This document shows, one piece after another, positions 51,607 through 63,301 of a DNA stretch of 64,000 nucleotides. The stretch comes from Perilla frutescens (Eukaryota; Streptophyta; Magnoliopsida; Lamiales; Lamiaceae): assembly GCA_026008535.1 (NCBI GenBank), contig BRKX01000009.1, forward strand, positions 50,589,001-50,653,000, in the 5' to 3' direction. The notes beneath the pieces were generated by a model, which was not told where the DNA came from, made no database searches, and worked only from the letters and a program-made list of their open reading frames with translations. The position numbers and the translations under genes are program-made. Every line of letters starts with the position of its first letter. Within the stretch, counting starts at the first letter, position 1.

Positions 51607-54194
51607 ATGGGAAACCATAAGCTACCTATCTTTTCAGTTGAGAACTATGATAACTGGAGCAGGAGAATGAGGGCGCATCTCTGCTTAATCCATGAGAATA
51701 TGTGGGCAGTTATTGAGGATGGTCCAATCACGATCATGATGGACAATGAAGCCCACGTTGCTGATGTCAACCAACCAGCAAGGATCCCGAAGCCAATTTA
51801 TTTTCTCACGGGTGAATAGAAGAAGTTAAAGAACCTAGAGTTTATGGCCTAAGCCGCGTTGTTCCAAACTCTAGATGAAGACCACATGAAGGACACAAAG
51901 AATTGCAAAACTCCCAAGGAGATATGGGACTTACTTGCAGATCCGTGCAAAGAGTCCGAAGCTATCAAAGGAAACAAGCTCCAGCTAGTAGTCGATAAAT
52001 ATGAGTCCTTCAAGATGCACTTAGATGAGACCATCTCCAGCCTTGAAACAAGATTTCTTGGCATCATCAGTGAGATGAATAATCTGGGAATAACATATCC
52101 TAATAGTGAGATGAACTCCAAAATTTTGGACAATCTCACAGTGAAATGGGATATGAAGGTGATTTCTACAAAAGAGTCGAGAGATTTGAGTTCTCTTAAG
52201 GCCCATGAGTATAGCCTAAACCGAAAAAGAGAAGCATACACATCGTTCGCCCAGGATGCAGCCTTCTACGGTGAAAGAAATCGGTTTAGAGAAACTCGAG
52301 GAAGAAATGTCTTCCGGCCTAGAAGTTCTCAAGCTAGAGAACAACTAAGCGGCTCAACTGATCGCAGAAGAGAAGCAGTGGAGAAGAAAGAGAGCCTAAT
52401 TGAAGACATTAATGATCAAATCCAGTCAGTTGCCAAGCAGCTAGAAAAGCTCAAGCGGATCAGAGATCAACCATCAGTTATGCTTCAAACTGATGACAAA
52501 CCCAGAGGCGAGAGAAATCAACCGCCTGCTGAACAACCCAGGGCAGCCAACAGAAGCATAGGAGAATGCTTCCATTGCCACAAGTAAGGAAACTACAGAT
52601 ATGAGTGTCCAGAGCTCCCTGAAGATAAGAAGGCCAAAGTGAAAAGAAGCTTTTTCAAAATAAAAGCTATGATAGCCAACTTAGAGAACGTCGTCTTGGA
52701 TGACTCAGATTATCCATCAGGAATCGACTCCGATGGCTATAGCTCTGAAGAAGAGGCATTGTTCTGCCTCATGGCTGACAACGAAGAAGAGGTTAGCACC
52801 ATCGACTCCTTAACCTCTTTTTATCACAATCATGAATCTTCCATTACTAGTAATGAAATAAATTAACAATTAAGAATGCTAGAAGACCAGTTAGCTGCTA
52901 TTTCAAGCATGCATTTACAACTAAGGGAAGAAAATAATGACCTAAAAGATGAGGTCAAAAGACTAAGAAGTGATCATGATAGAATTGAATCACTTGAGTC
53001 TCAGTCACCTGAATGTGATAAGTTGCAACTTAGTTTTAATGAGCTAAGAGCTGAGAATGATAGGCTATGGCAAGAGGTCCATGAAAGAGAGAAGATTTCT
53101 CTCAAATTCAAAAAGGGATCTCAAACTCTTGATGAGATTCTAAGCCATCAAAGAGTTAAAACTGGTAGTACAGGGTTAGGATACAACAGGTACACTACCA
53201 CGGAGAAAAGAAAGGCAGTTGTTCAAACCAGTCAAGAAGGAACACTTCCTGGTTTTGTTAGACCTACACCAACCCAACCAGCTGAAGAGGACGAAGGTGA
53301 GGGAACTGATGATATCCCTATAGATCTGCCTAAAAGGTCTAGCCAATCCTCTCAACTGCAAGAAGAAGTCCAGCCATCAGTTCGTCAGAGGAAGCCATCA
53401 CAAAGAAGGCCACAGGCTAAGAATAGGCAGGTCGCCTATAAGCAAATGCCATTAGCTCAGCAAAGGTATCCAACCTTTCAACAGAGGTCAGCAGTTCAGC
53501 CAAGACCTCTAGCTCATCAAAGACAGTCAGTTCAACAAAGATCACCAAATTTTCAAAGGCCCAAACCTCAAAACTGGCCTATGGTGAACAGAACTGACCG
53601 ACCAACTAAAGTAAAGAGAAATACTCAGTTTGGACCGCAGTCTCATCAGGATAGGGCATCAGTTCAGGAGAGAACTGGCCAGCCAGCCCATCCTCGAAGA
53701 AACCCAATAAGTCAACCTAGAAGAGAAGTTGATTCAAGGAGAAATGTGTTCACAATGCTATATCAAGCACATTAACATTCTCAGATCCCTCTGGACAAGT
53801 TCACTCCAACGGATCTCGCAACACAGTATAGTGAGTACCTGGACTCAAGGAATGAACTGAGAATCAACTCTCACTATAACTGGTTTGCCAACTGGCCATA
53901 CCATAAGAGCTACAGAGCTCCCGGTACTAAAAGATATTAGCCACAAATAAGAGCTAGACAAGCTCGAAATCAGAGAGTTATGATCGATGTGATCTATCCT
54001 AATAACTCTCGACGCAGGTACAAGTTAAATGACTCGGCTCAGAGGAGGAGAGCTGAAAAGAGAGTAAAACTAATCAAACGATCAAGGTCTGAAAACTCTC
54101 TACCTGCCATAAAGCTAAAAATTTGGCAAACTGGATCCCAAAACATCTGATTAGTAAAGAAGGACCCGATGTTATGCGGGTTCCTAAAAACTAA
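51607..54194 (+). pseudogene. gag: gag of Copia-2, less damaged than in Copia-1
   Basis: The ATG at 51607 opens GNHKLPIFSVENYDNWSRRM. Stops lie at 51817 and 51847. Frame 51859-52587 (242 codons) then covers the Gag core to the zinc knuckle GECFHCHK, ended by TAA 52585. The usual His after the stop has become Asn (GNYRYEC). The acidic DDSDYPSGIDSDGYSSEEEA follows, then a stop at 52864. Frame 52876-53775 (299 codons) holds the coiled coil LEDQLAAISSMHLQLREENN, VKRLRSDHDRIESLES and a long Q/P/R-rich region. It ends VPKN/TAA at 54192-54194 as in Copia-1. The frame also lacks about 24 nt (TTGACCAACATCACC... segment) present in Copia-1 near 15690. Confidence 0.9.
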
Positions 54195-55463
54195 TTGTCT
54201 CTCTTGCAGGAAAAGGGCATCCTATTGAAGAAGAGGACCAAGGAGGTTTGGTACCTAGATAGCGGGTGCTCAAAACACATGACGGGAGAAAAGGAGGATC
54301 TAGAAGGATATAAGGAGAAGAAAGGTCCATTAGTCACATTCGGAGACAACTCCAGAAGCTGAACCATTGGAGAAGGGTTCGTGGTCAAAGAAAAGGTGAT
54401 AGTTAATGGAATCTCCCACTTGGAAGGACTGAAGCACAAACTGCTCAGCATTAGTCAATTATGTGACAATGGATATACCGTTGATTTCAGTCAGAGCTTG
54501 TGTGACATCAAGGATAAGTCCACTGGAGCAATCCTCCTAACTGGAGTAAGGAGAGGCAACATGTACGTTGTTGACTAGTCAACTGGATATGGAGAAGCTT
54601 GATTTCTATCAAAGAGCTCAACAGAAGCAAGCTGGCTATGGCATCGATGATTCAACCATCTCAATTTTAGAACCATCAATCATCTAGCCAAGAAAGAGCT
54701 AGTAGATAAGCTTCCTACGGAAATTTTCAAGAAAACTGGTGTCTGCGGACCATGCCAGAAAGGGAAGCAGGTGAGATCGTCATTCAAAAACAGAAGTCAT
54801 CCTCCAAGGACAATCGGTCCCCTTCAACTACTACACATGGATCTATTTGGGCCAGTCAGACCACTAACACCTAAAGGAAAAAGATTCACTCTCGTAGTAG
54901 TCGACGAATTTTCAAGATACGCATAGGTAGAGTTTCTCAGGAACAAGGATGAAACCTATACCAAGCTATCAATGATGATCAGGAGGCTGCAAACTAAAAA
55001 AGGAAAATCGGTTCAACAAATTTGTTCAGATAATGGAACTGAATTCGTTAACCAGCAGATCATCAGTTTTCTCAGTGAACTGGGAATAACTAACAAGCAC
55101 TCAGCTGTCAGAACTCCACAGCATAATGATGTTGCTGAAAGGAGAAATCACACACTCAAGGAAGCAGCTCGAGCAATGATAGCTGATGCCAACATAGCAG
55201 AAGGACACTGGGCACAGGCAGTCAATACTGCATGCCACACTCAAAACAGAAGCGCTATCGTCAGCGCACATGACAAAACACCCTATGAGCTCTATAAGGG
55301 TCTTAAGCCATCTATCTCATACTTCAAGGTATTTGGCTGTAAATGTTATATTCACAACAATGGCAAAAGTCAACTGAAGACTTTCAGTGCCAAAGCTGAT
55401 GAGGGAATATTTCTTGGTTACAATTCCCCACATGGTCAAGCTTAGAGAGTGTTCAACAAATGA
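54195..55463 (+). pseudogene. pol: Protease and integrase of Copia-2
   Basis: In frame after TAA 54192: VWYLDSGCSKHMTGE (protease DSG), a stop at 54361, then SHLEGLKHKLLSISQLCDNG. The integrase zinc region is LSKSSTEASWLW-like with CGPCQKGK. The core includes LLHMDLFGPV, ICSDNGTEFVNQQIISFL (catalytic Asp, frame 54972-55445) and VAERRNHTLKEAARAM, where the catalytic Glu is kept, unlike in Copia-1. It ends with VFNK/TGA at 55461-55463, the stop shared with Copia-1. Other stops lie at 54576, 54601, 54926 and 55443. Confidence 0.9.
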
Positions 55464-56397
55464 ACACTAGTTGTGGAAATAACTTGTCATGTTGTTTTTG
55501 ATGAGTTTGCCAACGAGTACAGGAGTAGGATGGTACTCAATCCATCAGTTCAAATAAGCAAAACTGATAACTCACAGGACTATGTAAATCACACAGTTGC
55601 AGAAGAGTTTGAAGTAGGGCTTGAAGATGAAGGAAATGAATCCAGCACCAGACCAGCTGAGAGCACAGCTGAAGGCAATCAGGCTAATGAAGAAAATGAT
55701 AGTGCTGAGATCTTCAATCCCACAACTGAAGTAGGGGGAAGAAATGATGAGGAGGAAGGGCAAACTGAAGACAAGACATCAAAGGATGTCAATGCAGAGG
55801 ACCCAACTTAACATCCAGCTGAGGAGAGCCTACCCAAATGACTCAGAAGTCACCCAGCTGACAAAATAGTTGGAGATCCAAGAAGTCGGGTTCAGACCAG
55901 AAGTTCAACTGAGCATGCTCTCTTCACATGCTATATATCCCAAACTAAATCGACAGGCATAAATGAAGCTCTTGAAGATGCAGATTGGATAATTTTCATA
56001 CAAGAAGAGCTTAACCATTTTAAAAGAAATGATGTGTGGTTTCTTGTTGATAGGCTAAAAACCCAGAAAGTCATCGAAACCAGGTGGATTTTTCGCAACA
56101 AACTGGATGAAGTAGGCATCATCACAAGGAACAAGGCAAGATTGGTAGCCAAGGGATACTTTCAAAGTGAAGTGATCGACTTTGATGAAACATTTGCACT
56201 AGTTGCAAGATTGGAGGTTATCAGACTGTTTCTCACCCATGCGGCTCACAATAATTTCACGGTCTATTAAATGGATGTGAAAAGTGCCTTTCTTCAAGGG
56301 ATGCTCAAAGAAGACGTGTACGTTGAGCAACCACCAGGATTCGAGATTGGAGACCAAGTCTTCAAATTGAAGAAAGCGCTCTATGGGCTGAAGCAAG
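55464..56397 (+). pseudogene. pol: Reverse transcriptase of Copia-2, cut before the active site
   Basis: An acidic linker (55473-55811) is followed by RT: WIFRNKLDEVGIITRNKARL, VAKGYFQSEVIDFDETFAL, stop at 56268, then MDVKSAFLQGMLKEDVYVEQ and KKALYGLKQ. It is interrupted at 56397, just before the block that reads APRAWYESL in Copia-1. YVDD and RNase H are absent from this window and may lie beyond element C. Confidence 0.9.
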
Positions 56398-57962
56398 TGA
56401 TGAGTGCGTAAATTGCACTCATTTTGAGTGCATTTACACTTGGTTATCATGTATATATGTTGTAAATATTGTTAATTTTGATTTAATCTTATGTTTTATT
56501 TAATGTGGCCAATTTAGGGAATTTTTGGGTTAGAACAATGCAAAACAAAGTCAAATTGATTATGGGATCAAGAAAGAGTGCACAAGGCATGAAATGACGA
56601 AGAAATGAGCAAGAAAATGCCTAAGTATTTAAGATGCGACCTCCAAACGCGACCCAAAACCCGTTTTGCAGAGGCTTCAGAGACCCGAAATCCATTAGGC
56701 GAAATACGGGTGCCAAACGCGACCTTCTTATGTCAAGTTTCGGCCTTCAGTCGAAACGTGACCCCAAAACGCGACCAAAAGCCCATCTTGCAGAGCCTTC
56801 AGAAACCTGATTTCCTTTTTTCCAAACTCGACCCTCAAACACGAATTCCTGGGGTCAAATTCCGCACAGACGGAAATTAAAATTGACTTTTGGCATCCAA
56901 TTATTGGTCCACTCCTTTATATATCTATTGAGGTTTTCAAACCACACAAACCACCACCCCTTAGAGTCAAAAATACACTTGGAGAAACTCACATTTGGGG
57001 ATTTTTGAAGATCAAGAAGAAGAAGGAAGATGCATCCATCCATTTGAAGATTCAAGCCATTAGATTGAAGAAGAGTGTTCTACATTGGGTTTTATCATCT
57101 CTTCTCCTCTCTTAATCTTGTATTTAGAATGGGTTTTTGTTCCTTCTTTTGTATTCTTGATGTTATTGTGAATATGGTTGGCTAAGAGCCTTAGGGCTCT
57201 AGGATGTGGTGAAGTAATGTGAATATTGATCTTGATTTGGGTTTTATATAGATGATTATGCTTTGTCAAGGTTTTAATCCATGCTTGGTCTTGAATGATG
57301 TTGTTTGAGTGGCCTCCTTACTAGCATCACATGTATGAATCACTTGCATCTAGTCAATCCCATGATCATAAGCATGTTTGGATTAAATCTTCATAGTTGT
57401 CTTCTTAGTTGAATGTCAATTATGTGGAAGGAAATGTGACCCCTTAGAGCCTTTGGTAGGTGCGACCTTGGAATGCATTAGAGATAACCATCCTTGTCGC
57501 ATTCACAATTAGGGAGATATTCGAGAGATGATCCTTCTATATTCGTGGTCTTTCTATCTATGAACTTGACATGATTGTGTGTTTAAACCCTTATTGTTTG
57601 ATAAATAGGAACATTGTGTATCCATGTCCTAGAGTCTTGCCCTTATTTATCATCTTCAAATCTTTCTCTTTTGTTGATATTGTTGATTGCATTTACTCTT
57701 TAGTTTGTTATTGTTGTTGTTTGGTATTCACTTGTTTATTTCTTATGTGTTGGTTTGTGTTTTGATAAACAACCCTCTCTTTATCAAAGTCTAGATATTC
57801 CGCTCGTTTATAGTTGTGGTACTTGCATTTTCTTATTCAAATTCATTTTCCCTGTGGATCGACCTCGTTTCATCCTTGCTATAAATACATACTTGTACAC
57901 TTGTAGGCATTGACACTAGTTTTATAAATAGATAAACCATAGAAGAAGTGAAATCTCTATCA
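56398..57962 (+). repeat. 5' LTR of Athila-like element C
   Basis: This 1565-bp LTR starts TGATGAGTGCGTAAATTGC and ends AAATCTCTATCA. Near its 3' end it has CCCTGTGGATCGACCTC, equivalent to the block near the ends of the other Athila LTRs here. The U3 part holds repeated AAACGCGACC and GCAGAG(C/G)CTTCAGA motifs (56630-56870). Small frames inside it are not supported. Confidence 0.85.
56915..56925 (+). promoter_or_regulatory. TATA-like box of element C LTR
   Basis: TCCTTTATATATCTATTGAGG has TTTATATAT about 518 nt into the LTR, a plausible end of U3. Confidence 0.5.
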
Positions 57963-57968
57963 AGTTTT

Positions 57969-57985
57969 TGGCGCCGTTGCCGGAG
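57969..57985 (+). other. Primer binding site, tRNA-Asp type (element C)
   Basis: TGGCGCCGTTGCCGGAG matches the complement of the tRNA-Asp 3' end except for one base (A for G at 57984). It lies 6 nt after the LTR. Confidence 0.9.
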
Positions 57986-58109
57986 ACACAGAATTTATTT
58001 GATTTATGCAATATTGTGATAACGATTTAATGGATTAGTTTAGACATTTTACTTTTGTTTTGTTTGTAAAATTTGCATTGATTTGTTTGTCCTTTTTGAT
58101 AGGAAGTGT

Positions 58110-59911
58110 ATGCACACTCATTCTCAAGGAGAACTCCCTATCGCATTGGACTTAGAAATTAAAGCAACGGTTCACCACAACAACGCACATAGAAGGAGGA
58201 GAATGGCGGATAATCCTCCACCTATTCAAGAACCGATGATTGCCAAAATGCAAAGACAATTAAAGGTGATGCAACAACAATTGAGAGTTCAAGAAGAGGC
58301 TTAAAATAGAAACGTGGAGGCACCAATCCGAAGCCTTTTTCAACCCGTTGTTGATCAAGGGGTAGCGAATGGCACACCCATTCAAGAAAATACTTTTGAG
58401 CTCAAGACATCGCTCATCCTCATGCTCCAAGTCCAACAACATCCTTTTAAAGGAACGACTATGGAGGATCTGAACGAGCACATTGGAAAATTTCTTGAGT
58501 ACAGTGAGATCATGAAGGTGAATGGAGTCCCGAAAGATACTATTCGACTTAGGCTCTTTCCATTCTCCTTGATCGACAAGGCGGAAACATGGTGGTTGAG
58601 CCAAGCCCAAGGGTCGTTTCAAACTTGGGACCAATTGGTGATGAAGTTCTTACACAAGTTTTTTCCATCCGGAAAAACTCTCAAACTCAAGGGTGAAATC
58701 ACCATCTTCGAGCAATGGGATGACGAGAGCATGTATGAGGCATGGCAACACTTTAGAGAGATGCTAAGAAAGTGTCCCGGTCATGGGTATGGCACCGATC
58801 ATCAAGTGTGCATATTCTATGGGGGAAGTCAAAATGAAGTGAGAACACTCATGGATGCGGCCGCGGGAGGATCACTCTTAGCTAGAGGACCGGAAGAAGC
58901 CTTAAGGATAATTGAAGAAATGACTTCAAATTCATTTCAATGGCCAGTGGCAAGAGAGGGAGTCCAAATTCTAAAGAAAGTGGCTTCTACTTCAAGTTCG
59001 GATGCACTTGGGCTTTTGCGGCTCAAATGGCAACCTTAAACTCAAAGATTGAAGCTTTTACAAATCCAAAAGCCGAGTCCTCTCAAAGTCAATATGAGGA
59101 GGTGAACTATGTGAACCAAGGAGGCTTCTCGAATCAACAAAGGCCATTTAATCCGAGGTACAAGCCCCAACATGGAGGTCAATATGGTGGAAACCAAGGT
59201 TACCAAAATAGGGCTCAACATCCAAACTTGTCCTATAGTAACCCAAACAATACCATCCAGCCACCTCTCGATTTTTCGATTACGAATGGTGTCATTGATG
59301 AGGAGAAGAAGCCAAAGGTAGATGAACTTTTGATGGCATTTATGGGAAAGACGGAGAACTACATGAAAGACTCTCAAGCTCGTATTGGGAAGTTAGAAAA
59401 TACCGTCGGAGCAATTGACAATCAAGTCAATACATTGGAGAAGCAAATGGGACAATTTGCTACTATCTTGGGAAGCCAACATCAACAAGGCAAGTTCCCA
59501 AGCAATACAACTGCTAATCTAAAGAATCAATGCAAGACAATCACCTTGAGAAGCGGAACCGCCTATGATGGCCCTGAGATGCCGGATGAAGAAGAAAGCC
59601 AAGAAAGGGTTGATGAGCAACCTAGAAAAGAGAAGAAAGAAGAAGGACGAAGTCAAGAGGACTTGAGTCTCAATGTGAAGAAAAATGATGAAATTAAGAA
59701 AAGGAAAGAAAAAGAAGTACCAACAAGAAAGATACCAGAGGAGTACAAAGTTTCAATACCATACCCACAAAGACTTCAAAAGGTGAGAAGTGATGAGCAA
59801 TTCTCTCAGTTCCTCGACATCTTTAGAAAGGTACAAATAAACATCCCTCTTGTTGAAGCACTTCAACAAATGCCAAACTATGCAAAGTTTTGGAAGGATG
59901 TGATTTCGTAG
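58110..59911 (+). pseudogene. gag: gag of Athila-like element C
   Basis: The likely start is ATG 58110, just after TCCTTTTTGATAG. RRRRMADNPPPIQEPMIAKM is followed by a coiled-coil-like KMQRQLKVMQQQLRV and TAA at 58302. The same frame then gives the capsid: PFKGTTMEDLNEHIGKFLEY, RLRLFPFSLIDKAETWWLSQ, WDQLVMKFLHKFFPSGKTLK, MLRKCPGHGYGTDHQVCIFY and MDAAAGGSLLARGPEEALRI. A frameshift near 58940-58965 moves to the next frame, which runs 58940-59911. This covers AAQMATLNSKIEAF, a Q/G/N-rich segment, ENTVGAIDNQVNTLEKQMGQ, TITLRSGTAYDGP, a KE-rich charged region and EEYKVSIPYPQRLQK, and stops with TAG at 59909. The Gag architecture is the usual Athila one. Confidence 0.9.
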
Positions 59912-60560
59912 AAAAGAAGATTGGGGGAGTATGAGATTGTCAACTTGACCGAGAATTGTAGTGCTCTACTACAAAGGAAGTTGCCCAAAAAGATGAAAGA
60001 TCTGAGGAGCTTCAACATCTCGGTCACCATTAGAGAAAATCATGTGGGAAAGGCGTTGTGTGATCTAGGGGCAAGCATAAACTTGATGCCCCTCTCGTTC
60101 TTTTCAAAGTTGAAAATGGGAGAAATCAAGCCTACCACAATTTACCTTCAAATGGCTGATCGATCTATGACGTATCCAAAAGGGGTGGTAGAAGACGTGC
60201 TTGTTAAGGCTAACAAGTTTATCTTCCCGGTTGACTTTGTGGTACTTGATATGGAAGAAGACAAGAAAGTGTCTCTAATCCTAGGGCGACCGTTTTTGAA
60301 TACGGGTAAGGCCTTCATTGATGTGGAGAAAGGGGAGCTTACCTTGAGGTTAAATGAAGAAAAGATAGCATTCTCACTTCCAAAAGCAATGCAACATGCC
60401 GAAGAAGAGGCAAAGATCGTAGAGGAGTGCAAGGTGCTCCAAACGATGGAAGAATGTGTAGAAGAGGAAGAGATGTGTAAATCAAAAGATCCTCTTGAGA
60501 TTTGCATTTCTAACTCTATCTTTAATGCTTTACCTAATGATGATATTGGTCTATTTGATT
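59912..60560 (+). pseudogene. pol: Aspartic protease of element C
   Basis: In the same frame as the end of gag, after TAG 59909: KLPKKMKDLRSFNISVTI, active-site LCDLGASINLMPLSFFSKLK near 60058-60117, LQMADRSMTYPKGVVEDVLV, and LGRPFLNTGKAFIDVEKGEL. The active site is intact. The open frame 59921-61177 (418 codons) continues into RT, so only the TAG separates gag from pro here. Confidence 0.9.
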
Positions 60561-61773
60561 CCGTCTCTATGATGAATTCATTTCAGGAATCGTACTTGAG
60601 GAAGCCCAAATTCCTCCCATTGAGAGACGAGGACCAAACATCAAAGGAGGAGGAGTCCAAAGTAAAGGAAGAAACCATAGAGTTGAAGCCCCTACCTACA
60701 CACTTGAGGGACGCGTATCTAGAGGAAAACAAGCAAAAAACGGTAATTGTTTCTTCACTTCTATCGGATGAACAATTGGATAAATTGCTAAGGGTGTTAA
60801 GAAAGTTAAAAAGCACTATAGGGTGGTCAATTTCAGATCTTAAAGGGATAAATTATTCTATTTGTATGCATAAAATTTTATTAGAAAAAGATTATAAGCC
60901 TAAAGTGCAAAATCAACGTAGACTTAACCCCATTATGCAAGAAGTGGTAAGAAAAGAGGTGTTGAAATTGCTTGATGCTGGGATAATTTTTGCCATTTCG
61001 GATAGCGAGTGGGTGAGTCCTACTCAAGTGGTTGCTAAGAAAGGGGGGATGACTATTGTTGAAAATGAAAATAAAGAAACAATTGCTACTCGAGTGGTGA
61101 CCGGTTGGAGAATGTGTATAGATTACAGGGCTTTGAATGCATACATTAGGAATATAATTTTCCTTTACCCTTCATAGATCAAATGCTTGATAGGTTGGCG
61201 GGTCATGAACTTTATTGCTTTCTTGATGGCTACTCGGGATATAATCAAATCATGATTGCTCCTGAGGACCAAAAGAAGACCGCCTTTACTTGTCCGTATG
61301 ACATATTTGCGTATAGGTGGACGTAGTTTGGGTTTTGTAATGCACCAACCACCTTTCAAAGGTGTATGATGTATATTTTTCATGGATTGATTGAGAATAT
61401 AATGGAGGTGTTCATGGATGATTTTTCCATTTTTGGTGATTCTTTTGATATATGCCTTGATAATCTAACACAAGTCTTGCAGAGGTGTGAAGACACCAAT
61501 CTCGTGCTCAATTGGGAAAAATGTCACTTCATGGTAAGAGATGGCATTGTTCTAGGACACAAAGTGTCGGGTGAAGGATTGGAGGTAGACCGGGCAATGA
61601 TTGTGGCCATTGAGAAGTTACCCTCTCCAACAAATGAAAAAGGAGTTAGAAGCTTTTTGGGACACGCTGGATTTTATAGGCGTTTTATCAAAGATTTTTC
61701 TATAGTCTCTAAACCTCTTTGCCGTCTACTTAAAAAAGCCGTTAATTTTAATTTTGATTCTAATTGTTTGTAG
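60561..61773 (+). pseudogene. pol: Reverse transcriptase of element C
   Basis: LPTHLRDAYLEENKQKTVIV, GWSISDLKGINYSICMHKIL, VRKEVLKLLDAGIIFAISDS, WVSPTQVVAKKGGMTIV and WRMCIDYRALNAYIR end in a frameshift near 61155. The next frame gives PFIDQMLDRLAGHELYCFLD, GYSGYNQIMIAPEDQKKTAF, a TAG at 61324, FCNAPTTFQRCM, the catalytic FMDD in MEVFMDDFSIFGDSFD, HKVSGEGLEVDRAM, and FLGHAGFYRRFIKDFSIVSK, with TAG at 61771. The catalytic residues are kept. Three lesions inactivate it. Confidence 0.9.
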
Positions 61774-62208
61774 GCTTTTGAGATGTTGAAAAAGGCCCTC
61801 ATCACGGCACCCGTGCTTATCACACCGGATTGGAGTGAGCCATTTGAGGTGATTTGTGATGCAAGTGAGATTACGGTGGGAGCCGCTCTTGGTCAAAAGA
61901 GGGACAAGCTCTTTCGGGTGATCTACTACGGAAGTAGAACGTTGGATCCAACACAAGTGAACTACACCACCACAGAGAGGGAGCTCTTGGCGGTAGTATA
62001 CGCATTCAACAAGTTTAGGCCCTATCTCATTGGGGCCCGAGCTATTGTGCACATCGACCACGCCGCTTTGAGGCATCTGTTTGCCAAAAAAGACGCAAAG
62101 CCGAGGCTCATAAGATGGATTCTCCTTCTCCAAGAATTCGATGTGGAGATTTGAGATAGAAAAGGATGCGATAATGTGGTTTCGGATCATTTGTCCCGGT
62201 TGGAGCAT
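61774..62208 (+). pseudogene. pol: RNase H of element C
   Basis: In the same frame as the end of RT: AFEMLKKALITAPVLITPDW, FEVICDASEITVGAALGQKR, IYYGSRTLDPTQVNYTTTER, ELLAVVYAFNKFRPYLIGAR and VHIDHAALRHLFAKKDAKPR. TGA at 62152 is followed by DNVVSDHLSRLEH, the standard end. The Asp and Glu active-site residues are visible. Confidence 0.9.
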
Positions 62209-63301
62209 GTAAGAGGAGAGGAAGATAACACATGGCCAATCAATGAGAGTTTTCCCGACGAGAGAATTATGTCGGCATCAATAAAATTCCCATGTTTTGC
62301 TGATATTGTCAACTATCTAGTTGCCAAAGTGGTGCCTGTGGAGATGGAAAGCTATCAAAAGAAGAAATTCTTCTATGATCTTAAATTCTACATTTGGGAG
62401 GAGCCTTATCTCTTTAAAAGATGTACCGATTCCATCCTTAGAAGGTGTGTGCCGGAGAAAGAATGGATCGAGATAATGAAGACATGCCATGATTCACCTT
62501 GTGGAGGCCACTTTGCATCCAATAGAACCGCTAGAAAGATTCTACAAAGCGGGTTCTATTAGTCCTCCATATTCAAAGATTGTGGAGAATTTATGCATGC
62601 ATGCGAGAGATGCCAAAAGATGGGCTCTATTTCCAAAAGGGATGAGATACCAATGAGCACCATTGTTGAAGTGGAGTTGTTCGACGTATGAGGGATCGAC
62701 TCTATGGGACCGTTTGTGGCATCCGAAGGAAATCTTTACATACTCTTAGCAGTGGATGACAAACGGGAAAGATTGGTCGAGCCACCTCGATGAAGCACTT
62801 TGGGCCTATCGAATGGCCTACAAGACTCCATTGGGAATGTTTCCCTATCAAATGGTGTTTGGCAAGTCTTGTCACCTTTTAATTGAGCTCACTCACAAGG
62901 CGTATTGGACCACCAAAAAGTTCAACCTCGACTTTGAGATGTCGGGTAAGGAAAGAATATTCCGCTTGAATGAAATTGATGAATTTAGGCTTGAGGCCTT
63001 TGAGAATTCTTCCATCTACAAGATGAGGACCAAACTCTACCATGACAAGTTCTTGAGGAAGAAAGAACTTGCACTCAGAGATACCGCATTGCTTTTCAAC
63101 TCAAGACTGAAATTGTTTCTTGGAAAACTCAAGACAAAATGGGAAGGTCCTTACCTAATCTCAAAGATCTTTAAAAGTGGAGCAGTGGAATTGCAAGCCA
63201 AGGACGAAAGTAGATTTGTTGTCAATGCACAACGTGTGAAAAAGTTCTACAATGTAGAGGAGCAAACTGGAGTGTTTGTACTCCATCTAAAATATGTTTG
63301 A
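62209..63301 (+). pseudogene. pol: Integrase of element C with the catalytic core deleted
   Basis: The zinc-binding region is complete (TCHDSPCGGHFASNRTARKI...CERCQKMG), with a TAG at 62560. TGA 62689 follows, then GIDSMGPFVASEGNLYILLA with the first catalytic Asp. At about 62755 the sequence jumps, with a frame change, to NGKDWSSHLDEALWAYRMAY, which normally lies downstream of the second Asp and the Glu. The last frame 62756-63301 (181 codons) has the helical tail, LKTKWEGPYLISKIFKSGAV and VVNAQRVKKFY, ending at 63301. Integration activity is therefore lost in this copy. Confidence 0.9.

Larger units (their letters stand above)
49988..56397 (+). mobile_element. Copia-2, same family as Copia-1, truncated at both ends
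   Basis: It begins inside the LTR at the position matching about 13533 of Copia-1, so the first 920 bp or so of the LTR, including the 60-bp repeat block, are missing. It continues through PBS, gag, protease, integrase and RT up to ALYGLKQ. It stops at 56397, where the LTR of element C begins. Sequence and most indels follow Copia-1 closely, and three premature or boundary stops are shared. Confidence 0.9.
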
